Assembly: GCA_023391835.1 (NCBI GenBank)
Contig: JAEWAE010000042.1
Location: 1-35,480, forward strand
Origin: Bacillota bacterium
Lineage (GTDB): Bacteria > Bacillota > Clostridia > Oscillospirales > Ethanoligenentaceae
Direction of reading: 5' to 3'
Length of the DNA stretch: 35,480 nucleotides
Shown here: in pieces, positions 7,907 through 15,284 of the stretch
How positions within the stretch are numbered: the first letter of the stretch is position 1
Layout: every line of letters begins with the position of its first letter
The notes under the pieces: model-generated
The model's input: only the letters and a program-made list of their open reading frames with translations
What the model was told of the DNA's origin: nothing
Databases searched by the model: none
Translations under genes and position numbers: made by a program

Positions 7907-7935
7907 TTGACGGGGAAAACATCCCGTGCTATTCT
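7907..7935 (+). promoter_or_regulatory. Promoter of the two-gene flavoprotein operon
   Basis: TTGACG (7907-7912), a 17-base spacer and TATTCT (7930-7935). Confidence 0.5.
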
Positions 7936-7941
7936 TGCTTT

Positions 7942-8075
7942 ACAATCATTTCAGTACGGATTGGCACCGCCGCGTTTTGCCCGCTTTTTCGGGCGGAAAG
8001 GCGAAATATTCCGGAAGGGATCGCACGTTTCCGGGATTGCCGCAACGAAGGTGCGAACGGAAAGGGGATAGTCGT
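7942..8075 (+). other. Structured leader of the flavoprotein operon
   Basis: About 134 bases between the predicted start point and GTG 8076, with no convincing reading frame. It contains a small hairpin (GCCCG 7979-7983 with CGGGC 7990-7994), a palindrome TTCCGGAA (8009-8016) and an inverted pair CCGGAA (8011-8016)/TTCCGG (8029-8034). It matches no riboswitch class I know. Confidence 0.35.
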
Positions 8076-8633
8076 GTGCACGCGCTGATTCTGGCCGACG
8101 GCGAGTACCGGACCGAGCTGTATGAGTCGCTGTGCGGCCGGCTTATCGACCGGCTGGCGCAGACGGGGTATGAAGCGGAAGTGGAGGTGATTGACGGCAG
8201 CCTGCGCCCCTGCATGGGGTGTTTCGGCTGCTGGGTGCGCACCCCCGGCGAGTGTGTGATCCGCGACGGCATGGCCGACATCAACCGGCGGTATATGCAA
8301 AGCGACGCGGTGGTGTTCCTCAGCCCGGTCGTGTTCGGCCAGTGCAGCGCAAATATCAAAAACGTGCTGGACCGCACGCTGCCTCATATGCTGCCCTTTT
8401 TTGAGCGCCGGGCGGACGGTTCCACCGGTCACCCGCCGCGGTATAAGCGTTACCCGCTGGTATGGATGATCGGATACGGCACCGATCTGGAGGACGCGGA
8501 AATCCGGCTCTTCCGGGATATCACACAGAAGCACCGGCCCGAAGTCGGCGTCGCCGTCTGCACGGGGGAATCGGATTTTGACGGGGTCGAGCGGCTTTTC
8601 GCTGCGCACGGCGCCAAACGGACGGAGGCGTGA
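8076..8633 (+). CDS. NADPH-dependent FMN reductase-like flavodoxin-fold protein
   Basis: A 185-residue flavodoxin-fold oxidoreductase. The cysteine motif CMGCFGCWVRTPGEC followed by VIRDGM is typical of the iron-sulfur flavoprotein/NAD(P)H-dependent FMN reductase group, as is SDAVVFLSPVVFGQCSANIKNVLDR (residues around 88-112), which forms the flavin site. Two cysteines of the motif could carry redox chemistry. GTG 8076 is chosen because AAAGGGG stands eight bases upstream; frames further upstream lack a ribosome binding site. The next gene starts five bases after its stop and has the same fold, so the pair is an operon. The substrate is unknown. Confidence 0.83.
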   Translation: MHALILADGEYRTELYESLCGRLIDRLAQTGYEAEVEVIDGSLRPCMGCFGCWVRTPGECVIRDGMADINRRYMQSDAVVFLSPVVFGQCSANIKNVLDRTLPHMLPFFERRADGSTGHPPRYKRYPLVWMIGYGTDLEDAEIRLFRDITQKHRPEVGVAVCTGESDFDGVERLFAAHGAKRTEA

Positions 8634-8638
8634 CATAT

Positions 8639-9343
8639 ATGCCAAAAGTGGTGCTCATCGACGCAAGCCCCCGACACGAGCGGACGACCTGCTCGTCGGC
8701 CCTGGCCGAACGGGCCGCGGCGGCCTTTTCCGGCGGGCTTTTTGAAACGCAGACCATTCATATGCGGCAGAGCCTGCAAAACGGCCCGGAGCCCGACTTT
8801 GCCTCTATGTGGCAGGCGGATGCCCTGATCCTGATTTTTCCGCTCTACTTTTTCTCGCTGCCAGGGCTGCTCATGCGGTTTCTGCAGGATTACGCCGCGT
8901 TCTGCCGGGCCCGCGGCGGGCAGAAACCGGGCACGCGGGTCTACGCCGTGGTCAACTGCGGTTTCCCCGAGCCCGGCATCAATGCGGAGGCCGTCGGGGT
9001 CGTCCGCTGCTTCAGCCGCCGCGTCGGCGCGCAGTTCGGCTTCGGCGTGATGCTCGGCGGGGGGCCGATGTGGGCGGCCGCGCAGGGCGCTCCTCCCGTC
9101 CAAAAGGCCGCCGCGGTGCTGGATGCGGGCTTCGCCCGTATGGCCGGCGACGTCACCGGCGGTTCGGCGGCTCCGGCCGGGGATATACAGGTGAGCCTGC
9201 CGTTCCCCCGCCGCCTTTACCTTTTCATGGGTGGGCAGAATTGGAAACAGCAGGCTCGAAAAAACGGTCTGCGCCCGGCGCAGCTGCGCCGCCGGCCATA
9301 TGCTGCGTCAGACACCCGACGTGGTCATAAATGTGGCGGATGA
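8639..9343 (+). CDS. Flavodoxin-fold NAD(P)H oxidoreductase-like protein
   Basis: A 234-residue protein opening with the flavodoxin-type strand PKVVLIDASPRHERTTCSSALAE, which resembles the phosphate-binding loop of NAD(P)H oxidoreductases. ADALILIFPLYFFSLPGLLMRFLQ is the second flavin-contact region (about residues 60-83), and VYAVVNCGFPEPG the third. The last about 40 residues (after PRRLYLFMGG) are basic and not part of the fold. GGAGG precedes ATG 8639. The 3' end overlaps the end of the converging membrane-protein gene by 36 bases (9308-9343). It probably works with the preceding reductase. Confidence 0.78.
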   Translation: MPKVVLIDASPRHERTTCSSALAERAAAAFSGGLFETQTIHMRQSLQNGPEPDFASMWQADALILIFPLYFFSLPGLLMRFLQDYAAFCRARGGQKPGTRVYAVVNCGFPEPGINAEAVGVVRCFSRRVGAQFGFGVMLGGGPMWAAAQGAPPVQKAAAVLDAGFARMAGDVTGGSAAPAGDIQVSLPFPRRLYLFMGGQNWKQQARKNGLRPAQLRRRPYAASDTRRGHKCGG

Positions 9344-9655
9344 CCCGTCTATGTTCCAATGCCCGTTGAAAAACTGGACATGTTCCAAAAAGAACTGCGC
9401 CCCGGCCATGCCCATGGCGAAAAGGGCCAGGATCAGGATCAACACGACCGCCCCGGCGTCGTAGCGCAGCTTGGCATCCCCGGCAAAATAAGAGACGAGT
9501 ATCTCGATGCCAAGCAGAATAAGAATAGCCGGCCACAGCGAAAAGATCAGGCGGTAGTTGAGCGAGGGCTCGAACATATGCAGAATAAACAGAATGCCGA
9601 ATCCGATCAGCGTAATACCGGCCGTAAATGTGCCGACCCGTTTACCCTTAATCAT
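9308..9655 (-). CDS. LiaF-like (DUF5668-type) membrane protein
   Basis: A 115-residue integral membrane protein with about four hydrophobic segments: GTFTAGITLIGFGILFILHMF, LIFSLWPAILILLGIEILVSYF and AGAVVLILILALFAMGMAG (each given in part). The RLIFSLWPAILILLGIEIL pattern is typical of the LiaF transmembrane/DUF5668 domain found in envelope-stress sensing systems. ATG 9655 has GGAGG nine bases upstream. It is the last gene of the ECF sigma/anti-sigma operon, overlapping the previous gene by eight bases, and so is probably involved in envelope sensing or response. Confidence 0.7.
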   Translation of the reverse strand: MIKGKRVGTFTAGITLIGFGILFILHMFEPSLNYRLIFSLWPAILILLGIEILVSYFAGDAKLRYDAGAVVLILILALFAMGMAGAQFFLEHVQFFNGHWNIDGSSATFMTTSGV

Positions 9656-10169
9656 GGCGGCCACCCTCCTTCCGGCCGACGATCAGATACGCACCGGCCA
9701 GGATGATCAGCACGCCCACCGCCAGCTGGGGCAGCGTGCCCATGGCGGTGGTGACGGCGCGATAAATTTCCGACGGAATCCAGCCGGCCATATTGGCCAT
9801 CAGCGCTTTCCATATCAGATAGGCGCCGATCACCAGCACCACCAAACCCGCCGCCAGCCGACCCTTGCCCCGCAGCAGGTCGTCCAGCCGGCCGAAGCTT
9901 CCGGTCGAAAAAAGATAATGGTCCCGGTAGGCGGCGAATTCCTCGTCGCTGGCGTAGCATTTCTGGATGCAGTCGAAAAAGGAGTAAAAAAACAGAAGCG
10001 GCGCCAGATACATCAGCGGCCCCAGATTGAGCCAGGAGGACAGGAACACCAGCAGCAGGAACGCCCCGGCCAGCGACAGGCCCATTTTCATAAAGCCCAT
10101 GAACATGTGCCCGGCACCTGGGAACAGGGAAAGCACGATGGTGAGGAATCTACTTTTTCTTTGGGGCAT
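9648..10169 (-). CDS. Multi-pass membrane protein in the ECF sigma operon
   Basis: A 173-residue protein. The N-terminal part, ILSLFPGAGHMFMGFMKMG, is a TM2-like motif (Pro-Gly-x-Gly between two hydrophobic stretches). Next are LAGAFLLLVFLSSW and PLMYLAPLLFFYSFFDCIQK, a soluble stretch (about residues 70-105) with several charged residues, and two more hydrophobic segments near LAAGLVVLVIGAYLIWKAL and LAVGVLIILAGAYLIVG. Similar proteins are common in Clostridia but not characterised. It overlaps the upstream anti-sigma gene by 20 bases and the downstream gene by eight, so translation is probably coupled. Confidence 0.7.
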   Translation of the reverse strand: MPQRKSRFLTIVLSLFPGAGHMFMGFMKMGLSLAGAFLLLVFLSSWLNLGPLMYLAPLLFFYSFFDCIQKCYASDEEFAAYRDHYLFSTGSFGRLDDLLRGKGRLAAGLVVLVIGAYLIWKALMANMAGWIPSEIYRAVTTAMGTLPQLAVGVLIILAGAYLIVGRKEGGRHD

Positions 10170-10623
10170 TGTGGAAAACCTCCAAATCTAAAATGGTCTG
10201 GGAAAAATCCCGCAGCCCGGCGCTGAGCCGGTCGACGGTGCGAAAACTCGGTGCCCGCACATCCCCGGCTTTTTCCTGCCAGGCGGCCCACTGGCCGAAT
10301 GCACCGGAAAACGTGACCACGAGCGCGACGCAGGCTGCCAGCGCCACACGGAACGCATAGCCGGCGAAGGCGCGGCGGTCGGCCGCCGCCCGGGCACGCC
10401 GGCGTGCCAGCGTTTCCCCGAAGCCCGCCGGGGGGTCACAGAGCTCCCGCTCGCCGAAGCCCCAGGCATAGGCGGCGGCACAGGGCTCGCAGCGGCCCAG
10501 GTGCGAAAGCGCCGCGTCTTGTTGCACTCCCTCCAGCCGGCCCTGCCGCAGACTCGCCAGCGCCATCGGCGTCAGGTGACCGTTTTCAAACAATCCGCTC
10601 GGCATCGGCGTGTCGTCCTTCAT
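10150..10623 (-). CDS. Zinc-finger anti-sigma factor (ZAS/zf-HC2 type)
   Basis: A 157-residue single-pass membrane protein. The cytosolic part has the zinc anti-sigma motif His41-x3-Cys45-x2-Cys48 (HLGRCEPC), which holds the sigma-binding domain together and often makes it redox sensitive. A hydrophobic segment at about 89-111 (FRVALAACVALVVTF) crosses the membrane, leaving about 45 residues outside. It overlaps the sigma gene by 38 bases and sits directly downstream, the standard order for a cognate pair. It should hold the sigma factor inactive until an envelope signal. Confidence 0.82.
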   Translation of the reverse strand: MKDDTPMPSGLFENGHLTPMALASLRQGRLEGVQQDAALSHLGRCEPCAAAYAWGFGERELCDPPAGFGETLARRRARAAADRRAFAGYAFRVALAACVALVVTFSGAFGQWAAWQEKAGDVRAPSFRTVDRLSAGLRDFSQTILDLEVFHNAPKKK

Positions 10624-11137
10624 CGGGATTTTCCTCCTTCCACAGCGCCCGCAGCAGCCTCTTGGCCCGATAGAGCCGGGTTTCCAGCGTCCGGATATTT
10701 TCCCCCGTCCGCGCGGCCAGCTCGGATAATTTGACCCGGTCGCAGAAATAGCTTTCCGCCACCAGACGATAGGGCTCCTTCAGCCGTCGGCACAGGCGCC
10801 GCACGGAATCGGCGGAGTCTTTCTGGAAAAAAGTCTGCTCCGGCGTCCGGGCCGTATCCTCGAGGCAGGCCGCTTCCTCGTCGGTGAGAGCGACCGCCCG
10901 GTGCGACGGGCTTCTCAAAAGATCCCGGCACTTGTTGGCGGCAATGGATGTAAGCCACGCCTTGGGGTTGCGGCCGTCAAACCCGCCCAGATGGTCGAAC
11001 GCGGCGAGGAACGTTTCCTGCGCCATATCCTCGGCGTCGAAACGATTTTGGGTAAAGGTGAGGCAGACGGTAAAAACAAGTCTCTGATAACCGCGCACAA
11101 GCTCCGGGAATTTCTGCTCGTTTATGTGCCTCACCAC
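10586..11137 (-). CDS. ECF-type RNA polymerase sigma factor
   Basis: A 183-residue sigma-70 family factor of the extracytoplasmic function group. Region 2 (about residues 10-75) contains DAEDMAQETFLAAFDHL and NPKAWLTSIAANKCRDLLRS, the -10 recognition and core-binding helices. Region 4 (about 115-170) contains LKEPYRLVAESYF, LSELAARTGENIRTLETRLYRAKRLLR, the -35 helix-turn-helix. No region 3 is present, as expected. Two adjacent GTG codons (11137 and 11134) can start it; GGAAGAGGGG lies just upstream. It heads a four-gene overlapping operon with its anti-sigma factor and two membrane proteins. Confidence 0.92.
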   Translation of the reverse strand: MVRHINEQKFPELVRGYQRLVFTVCLTFTQNRFDAEDMAQETFLAAFDHLGGFDGRNPKAWLTSIAANKCRDLLRSPSHRAVALTDEEAACLEDTARTPEQTFFQKDSADSVRRLCRRLKEPYRLVAESYFCDRVKLSELAARTGENIRTLETRLYRAKRLLRALWKEENPDEGRHADAERIV

Positions 11138-11189
11138 CCCTCTTCCATACTATACAACGGCCGGGGGCGGGAAAACTCGCCAGAATCTG

Positions 11190-11219
11190 AATTTTTTTTA
11201 AAAAGCTTGAAAAAATTTT
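11190..11219. promoter_or_regulatory. AT-only tract upstream of the ECF sigma gene
   Basis: Thirty bases that are almost all A/T around a central AAGCTT, standing out in GC-rich DNA. It lies about 55-80 bases before the sigma start and 50 bases after the end of the DUF4886 gene. It could be an UP element for the sigma operon or the T-tract of a weak terminator for DUF4886; a strong stem is not seen. Confidence 0.35.
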
Positions 11220-11269
11220 GCCGACCGACAGGCCGAAGCCGCTCTCGTTTGGCTCTCATGCAGGCAGTC

Positions 11270-12136
11270 TCATCGTGCGGTCAGCGGCCCTCCGTACTCC
11301 GTCACGGCCTCGTGCGCACAGCGGCAGAGCACGCGCTGCTCTTCCGCCGACACGCCGACGGGCCGGAAGGGGATGGCCGCGGCCTCCCGGCCGGTAAACA
11401 TCTCATACCAGACCGCGCCCGCCAGATACCGCCCTTTTTCGTTGCCGTGCCGGCCATCCAGACGGATTTCCGCCCGGCCGCTCCCCGTGTTGCCGGTGGC
11501 CCATAAATACCCGACGTTGAGCGACCCGGTCTGATCCGGCAATGCGGGATAGCGCAAATTTTCAAGCTTCGCCGCCGGGTCGGGCCGGTAGCCGAAAACC
11601 GCCCGCGCTTTCTGGAAGGCGGTGCCGCTGGGGATGATGCGGCACCCGAGCGTTCGGGCCGCATCCGCATAGGTCGATTTCAGACGGCGGAACATTTCGG
11701 CCTGGTCGATGCCATAGCGTGTCAGCTCCTGCGCGTCGCAGCGATAGGCCCATGTTTCGTGAATCACACACTGGGCCGACGGCGCCAGGTGCCGCACCAG
11801 ATCGGCCAGATTCCGGATATAAGGGAAGTAAGTCTCCGCGCGGAAGCTCAGATCGCTGACCTGCTGGAGCGTGACATAATCCCACGGCCGGTCGCGCAGC
11901 GCTTCTTCCAGCGTCGCCGCCCGGGGCTCGCTGCCCGTGACTCGGTAACCGTAGGGGCGGACATCCCGTATCGCGCGGCATTGCTCCACCAGATTCCAGT
12001 GCTTTTCCAGCGAGCAGCCGCCGAGATTGCACTGGCCGAATACCACGCCGTCCTGACCGGCCGCCGTCATTTTTTCCAGATAGAATAACGCGTTATCGGC
12101 AAAGCTGTTGCCGATCGTTAAAACCTGCATCGCCAT
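11270..12136 (-). CDS. DUF4886 (SGNH-hydrolase-like) protein
   Basis: A 288-residue cytosolic protein. The N-terminus QVLTIGNSFADNALFYL matches the first block of SGNH/GDSL hydrolases with Ser11 as the candidate nucleophile; YVTLQQVSDLSFR and VIHETWAYRCD follow the DUF4886 pattern, and a late DGRHGNEKGRYLAGAVWYEMFTG (in parts: DGRHGN, GRYLAGAVWYEM) supplies the Asp-x-x-His catalytic block. These proteins are thought to be carbohydrate esterases, but the substrate is not known. ATG 12136 has AAAAGGAG upstream; the longer frame is not supported. It follows the FAD oxidoreductase by 82 bases in one operon. Confidence 0.83.
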   Translation of the reverse strand: MAMQVLTIGNSFADNALFYLEKMTAAGQDGVVFGQCNLGGCSLEKHWNLVEQCRAIRDVRPYGYRVTGSEPRAATLEEALRDRPWDYVTLQQVSDLSFRAETYFPYIRNLADLVRHLAPSAQCVIHETWAYRCDAQELTRYGIDQAEMFRRLKSTYADAARTLGCRIIPSGTAFQKARAVFGYRPDPAAKLENLRYPALPDQTGSLNVGYLWATGNTGSGRAEIRLDGRHGNEKGRYLAGAVWYEMFTGREAAAIPFRPVGVSAEEQRVLCRCAHEAVTEYGGPLTAR

Positions 12137-12154
12137 TGTCTCGGCTCCTTTTCC

Positions 12155-12175
12155 GCCGTGGGCAGCCCCCACGGC
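12155..12175 (-). other. Intercistronic hairpin before DUF4886
   Basis: GCCGTGGG (12155-12162) and CCCACGGC (12168-12175) form a perfect 8-bp stem with a five-base loop, ending just before the AAAAGGAG ribosome binding site of the DUF4886 gene. No T-run follows on the minus strand, so it is more likely a stability or translation element than a terminator. Confidence 0.5.
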
Positions 12176-12218
12176 TGTAAAATAGGATTGGTACCCCAGT
12201 CATGTGCGCGCCGCCGCG

Positions 12219-13940
12219 CTACCTTACGTCGAAGGCAAAGACATGGACGCGCGGGGCCCCCCAGGTGGCGAGCGGGGTAAACCGTACGGCCCGGGCGGTG
12301 ATTGCGGCCGTGATACGCACCAGTCGCTGGTGGCAGTCATCCGTCCGGAATATTTCCCGCCACGCGCCACTCTCATCCAATGCTTCCAGCCGGAAGCTGC
12401 GCACCAGCGTTGCCGGCACATGGAACCCTTCCAGCTCCAGCGGGTAACAGCAGGGCATGTTGTGCACCGACCGGTTGAGATCGCTGTCAAACACCAGCCG
12501 CAGCGAACGGATGGGCACGGCCTTGCCGAAATCGTAGACGGCCGCGTCGCCCGGCCGGCCCCACCAGCCGTTATCCGCGCCGCCGACGGGGCGGTCGATG
12601 CCGCTGCGCAGATTTTCCGCCCCGGTACCCGGCGCTTCCAGCCTGGCCGCCTTTGTCAGGGCGGGTATTTCCCGGGAAAGACCCGGCAGATAGCAGTCGT
12701 CCTCCATCAGCTGGCTCTGGAGGGCGCGCATTTCATCCCGCGCCACCCCGTCGGGCAGCAGCCCCCGGCGGACGGCGATGGCCGCCGCCGTGCCCACCGC
12801 CTGCCCCATCAGCGCGCAGGTGGCCATGACCCGCGTGGAACTCAGCACCGCATGGGTCACGCTGATATTCCGCCCGGCGAAAAACAGATTCGGCACGTCG
12901 CGCGCATACAGGCACCGGTACGGGATGCCGTAGGGCGACGGGGCCGGGTGAAAAATCGTCGGGTAGGCGTCCTTATAGGCAAAGCCCGCCGGGTGGTGGT
13001 CATCCATGGTCCACCCGCCGTAGGCCACCACGTCTTCAAATCGGCCGCCCGCCTCCACATCGTTCTGTGTCATGGTGTAGGCGCCGATATACCGCCGGCT
13101 TTCCCGCTTGCCGGGCAGAAAGCCCAACCAGTCGATCACCCAGTTGTCGGCGCCGTGGTCGCCGCGATTTTTGATATGGTCCCACACGCCCAGCGCGATT
13201 TTCAGCAGTTCGTCCCGGATTTCCTCGGTGTCGCGGATGGAATCCTGCTCGCCGCCCAGCTCGATCCACCAGAAGTTGGAGGACAGGCCGTGCTCCCGGA
13301 AGGGAAGATCGGCGTCGGTGGGGTAGGAATACGCCCATGCGGGCGGAATAAACGGCTGGGGCTTGGGCGTTTCGCGGATCTGAAACAGGCAGCTCATGCC
13401 CATGGTTTTGCGGTCGGCCGTTTCCGGCTCGATGGATTCGTGGAATTCGCCGGCAGCCTCCCGCCCCACGCGGAAAGCGGCGCCGGTCAGCGGGGCCAGG
13501 ACGCTGTCGCCCGAGCAGTCGGCAAACAGCGCGGCCTCCACCGTGTGGAGGGTCTGGGTGGTGAGCTGCCAGCCGGTCACGGAGCGGATACGCCCGTCCT
13601 CCATCCGGGCCCGCAGGCAGCTGCAGTTGAGGATAAGCCGGATGTTGGGCTCGAAGCGGGCCTTCTCATAGAGCACACTGTCCCAGAGTGAAAAGCTGGC
13701 CGCCGGGTTGCGGTAGTAATTTTCCAGCTCCATCTCTTCGATCAGGCCGGTTTCCCGGTTATTCGGCCCATGGGCGCCACAGACCCACATGCGGATCTCG
13801 GAAGAGGCGTTGCCGCCCAGCACGGGCCGTTCCTGCATCAGGACAACACGGATGCCGTGGCGGGCTGCCGACACGGCCGCGCACAGCCCTGCGAGGCCTC
13901 CCCCCACGACGCACAGATCCGCTTCATGACGGATTTCCAT
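12219..13940 (-). CDS. FAD-dependent oxidoreductase (FAD_oxidored family) with C-terminal beta domain
   Basis: A 573-residue cytosolic flavoprotein. The dinucleotide-binding motif VVGGGLAGLCAA (residues 11-22) is followed by the acidic end of the second strand (LMQERPVLGGNAS). FADCSGDSVLAPLTGA and LFFAGRNISVTHAVLSSTRVMATCALMGQAVG (in parts) are the second FAD contact and the C-terminal flavin motif of the PF12831 group. Residues about 440-573 form an extra beta-rich region (VYDFGKAVPIRSLRLVFDSD and RAVRFTPLATWG) that looks like a discoidin/F5-F8-type domain. No signal peptide is seen from ATG 13940, which has GGGAGGTG upstream. First gene of an operon with DUF4886, divergent from a PocR-AraC regulator. 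The substrate is unknown; carbohydrate linkage is inferred from the neighbours. Confidence 0.85.
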   Translation of the reverse strand: MEIRHEADLCVVGGGLAGLCAAVSAARHGIRVVLMQERPVLGGNASSEIRMWVCGAHGPNNRETGLIEEMELENYYRNPAASFSLWDSVLYEKARFEPNIRLILNCSCLRARMEDGRIRSVTGWQLTTQTLHTVEAALFADCSGDSVLAPLTGAAFRVGREAAGEFHESIEPETADRKTMGMSCLFQIRETPKPQPFIPPAWAYSYPTDADLPFREHGLSSNFWWIELGGEQDSIRDTEEIRDELLKIALGVWDHIKNRGDHGADNWVIDWLGFLPGKRESRRYIGAYTMTQNDVEAGGRFEDVVAYGGWTMDDHHPAGFAYKDAYPTIFHPAPSPYGIPYRCLYARDVPNLFFAGRNISVTHAVLSSTRVMATCALMGQAVGTAAAIAVRRGLLPDGVARDEMRALQSQLMEDDCYLPGLSREIPALTKAARLEAPGTGAENLRSGIDRPVGGADNGWWGRPGDAAVYDFGKAVPIRSLRLVFDSDLNRSVHNMPCCYPLELEGFHVPATLVRSFRLEALDESGAWREIFRTDDCHQRLVRITAAITARAVRFTPLATWGAPRVHVFAFDVR

Positions 13941-14175
13941 TACCGACACCTCCCGGTTCACTCTTTGCCTGCGGATGCCCGCCCGATAAAAGGGCCGTCC
14001 GGGTTTCCGCCGCGATTCCCGCCTGGCCGTCCCCGGCCACAGGCATGTCGCATGCTGCACAAATGTCAAGTTTGCGTGCCGATCCCCTATATTTTCTCAA
14101 GCCTGCGCTCACCCTTTCATCGCCGGGGGAAAGGCGGGCGGCTTTTCCCGGCCCCGCCATGCCGACCGCTTCCCC
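13941..14175. other. Intergenic region between the FAD operon and the AraC gene
   Basis: No gene seen. On the minus strand a perfect TTGACA (14064-14069) has no good -10 at 16-18 bases, which suits an activator-dependent promoter for the FAD/DUF4886 operon. Within it GCATG-TCG-CATGC (about 14043-14055) is a small inverted repeat that could be a regulator contact. Confidence 0.35.
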
Positions 14176-14204
14176 TTGATAATCGGATATTTCCATGCTA
14201 TAGT
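14176..14204 (+). promoter_or_regulatory. Sigma-A promoter of the PocR-AraC gene
   Basis: TTGATA (14176-14181), a 17-base spacer and TATAGT (14199-14204); the start point would be about 14211, 65 bases before the ATG. Confidence 0.65.
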
Positions 14205-14206
14205 GT

Positions 14207-14221
14207 GAAACAGACTGTTTC
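14207..14221. promoter_or_regulatory. Perfect 15-base palindrome at the AraC-gene start point
   Basis: GAAACAG-A-CTGTTTC, 7-bp arms around one base, directly after the -10 and covering the predicted start point. The position suits a repressor operator. An AraC monomer would more often use direct repeats, so a different regulator may bind here. Confidence 0.5.
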
Positions 14222-14245
14222 CCTATGGTCATCGGACTCTTTTAT

Positions 14246-14259
14246 TGTAAAACTTTACA
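14246..14259. promoter_or_regulatory. cre-like palindrome in the AraC-gene leader
   Basis: TGTAAA-AC-TTTACA. It agrees with the CcpA catabolite-response consensus (TGWAANCGNTNWCA) at all but the two central bases, and lies 16 bases before the ATG, where a bound protein could block transcription. Confidence 0.4.
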
Positions 14260-14275
14260 CGGTGAAGGGGAATAA

Positions 14276-15217
14276 ATGTTGCGCACAGAAACTTTGAATT
14301 CGTGCAAAACCGGTGGGCTGTTTACGCCGCAGGACGTGGCCAGGGATATTGTGGCCTATCTGACGCGGCTGGAAAAATCCGCCGGACTGCACATCACGTT
14401 CCACTGTCTGGACGCGGAGCTGGCCCCCTACATGCACATTCTCGGGCCGTATAACATCCACCGCCATCCCTACTGCCTGATGGTGAAAAACAGTCGGCAG
14501 GCTTGGGATCACTGCATCGCCTGGCAGGGACGCGTGGGCGAGGCATGCCGGGACCGACCTGTTTTCGGCATGTGCTACGCCGGGGTGGAAGAATACGTAT
14601 TCCCTGTGTTTCCCGGCGAAAACCGGGGATTCCTGTGCGTGGGCGGGTATGGCACCGACCGGGAAAAAGCGGCGCCGCGCATCCGTGCCGTGGCCGAAAC
14701 CTACGGGCTGGATTTTTCGAATCTGCGTGGCGTTTATACGCACACAATGCCCGCGACGGCTCCTCCGCCGGCGGAGCTGGAAGCCCTGATCCGCCCGGTC
14801 TGCGACATGCTGCGGCTCATCCGGCTGCTTTCCCCCTATCGGGACGAAATGCCCATGGCGGAGGATGAGGACAATGTGTTCAGCACCATCCTCGCGTATA
14901 TCCATCAGAATTACCACGCGGCGGTCACCGCCCGCATACTGGCGGCACACTGTCACTGCAGCGTTTCGTATATCAGCCACTTTTTCCGGCGGCGCAGCGG
15001 TTACAGTCTGTGCAGCTATGTCAACCGGCTGCGCATGGAGGAAGCCGCCATGATGCTGCGGGAAACCCGGCTTCCCGTGCAGAGAGTCGCCGAGCTGGTG
15101 GGCTTTTCCGACGCCAACTACTTCATCGACCGTTTCAAGCGATTCAGCGGGTCGCCCCCCGGCCGCTACAGGCGGCAATTCCAGGGGGGCGTGCTTTCAG
15201 AGGCACCGCGGGCATAA
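14276..15217 (+). CDS. AraC-family regulator with PocR ligand-binding domain
   Basis: A 313-residue transcription factor. Residues about 15-160 are a PocR-type sensory domain, recognised by the cysteine pattern Cys67-x12-Cys80-x10-Cys91-x8-Cys100 ending in CYAGVEEYVFPV, followed by GFLCVGGYG. Relatives bind small ligands (PocR responds to 1,2-propanediol); a bound metal at the cysteines is possible. Residues about 201-303 are the double helix-turn-helix of AraC: ILAAHCHCSVSYISHFFRRR and VAELVGFSDANYFIDRFKRFSG then PPGRYRR. The ATG follows AAGGGG. It is divergent from the FAD oxidoreductase/DUF4886 operon, its probable target. Confidence 0.92.
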   Translation: MLRTETLNSCKTGGLFTPQDVARDIVAYLTRLEKSAGLHITFHCLDAELAPYMHILGPYNIHRHPYCLMVKNSRQAWDHCIAWQGRVGEACRDRPVFGMCYAGVEEYVFPVFPGENRGFLCVGGYGTDREKAAPRIRAVAETYGLDFSNLRGVYTHTMPATAPPPAELEALIRPVCDMLRLIRLLSPYRDEMPMAEDEDNVFSTILAYIHQNYHAAVTARILAAHCHCSVSYISHFFRRRSGYSLCSYVNRLRMEEAAMMLRETRLPVQRVAELVGFSDANYFIDRFKRFSGSPPGRYRRQFQGGVLSEAPRA

Positions 15218-15229
15218 AAAGACGCCGGA

Positions 15230-15251
15230 GCTCCGCATTCTGCGGCGGAGC
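15230..15251 (-). terminator. Candidate terminator between convergent AraC and ROK genes
   Basis: GCTCCGC (15230-15236) pairs with GCGGAGC (15245-15251) around an eight-base loop. On the minus strand a TCTTTTTATG run follows after about nine bases, which would suit termination of the opp-ROK transcript; the spacing is not ideal. Confidence 0.4.
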
Positions 15252-15284
15252 ACCCAGCGCGACCGGTTTTGCACATATAAACCG

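Noticed and set aside
7942..8075. Possible FMN riboswitch before the flavoprotein operon
   Set aside because: The conserved FMN-element boxes and multi-helix layout are not seen; only small hairpins are present.
11144..11152. TATAGT as the -10 of the ECF sigma operon
   Set aside because: It lies only about 11 bases before the GTG, overlapping the ribosome binding site, and has no -35 partner.
12204..13691. A 495-codon plus-strand open frame opposite the FAD oxidoreductase
   Set aside because: Shadow frame; the minus strand encodes the FAD-binding motifs.
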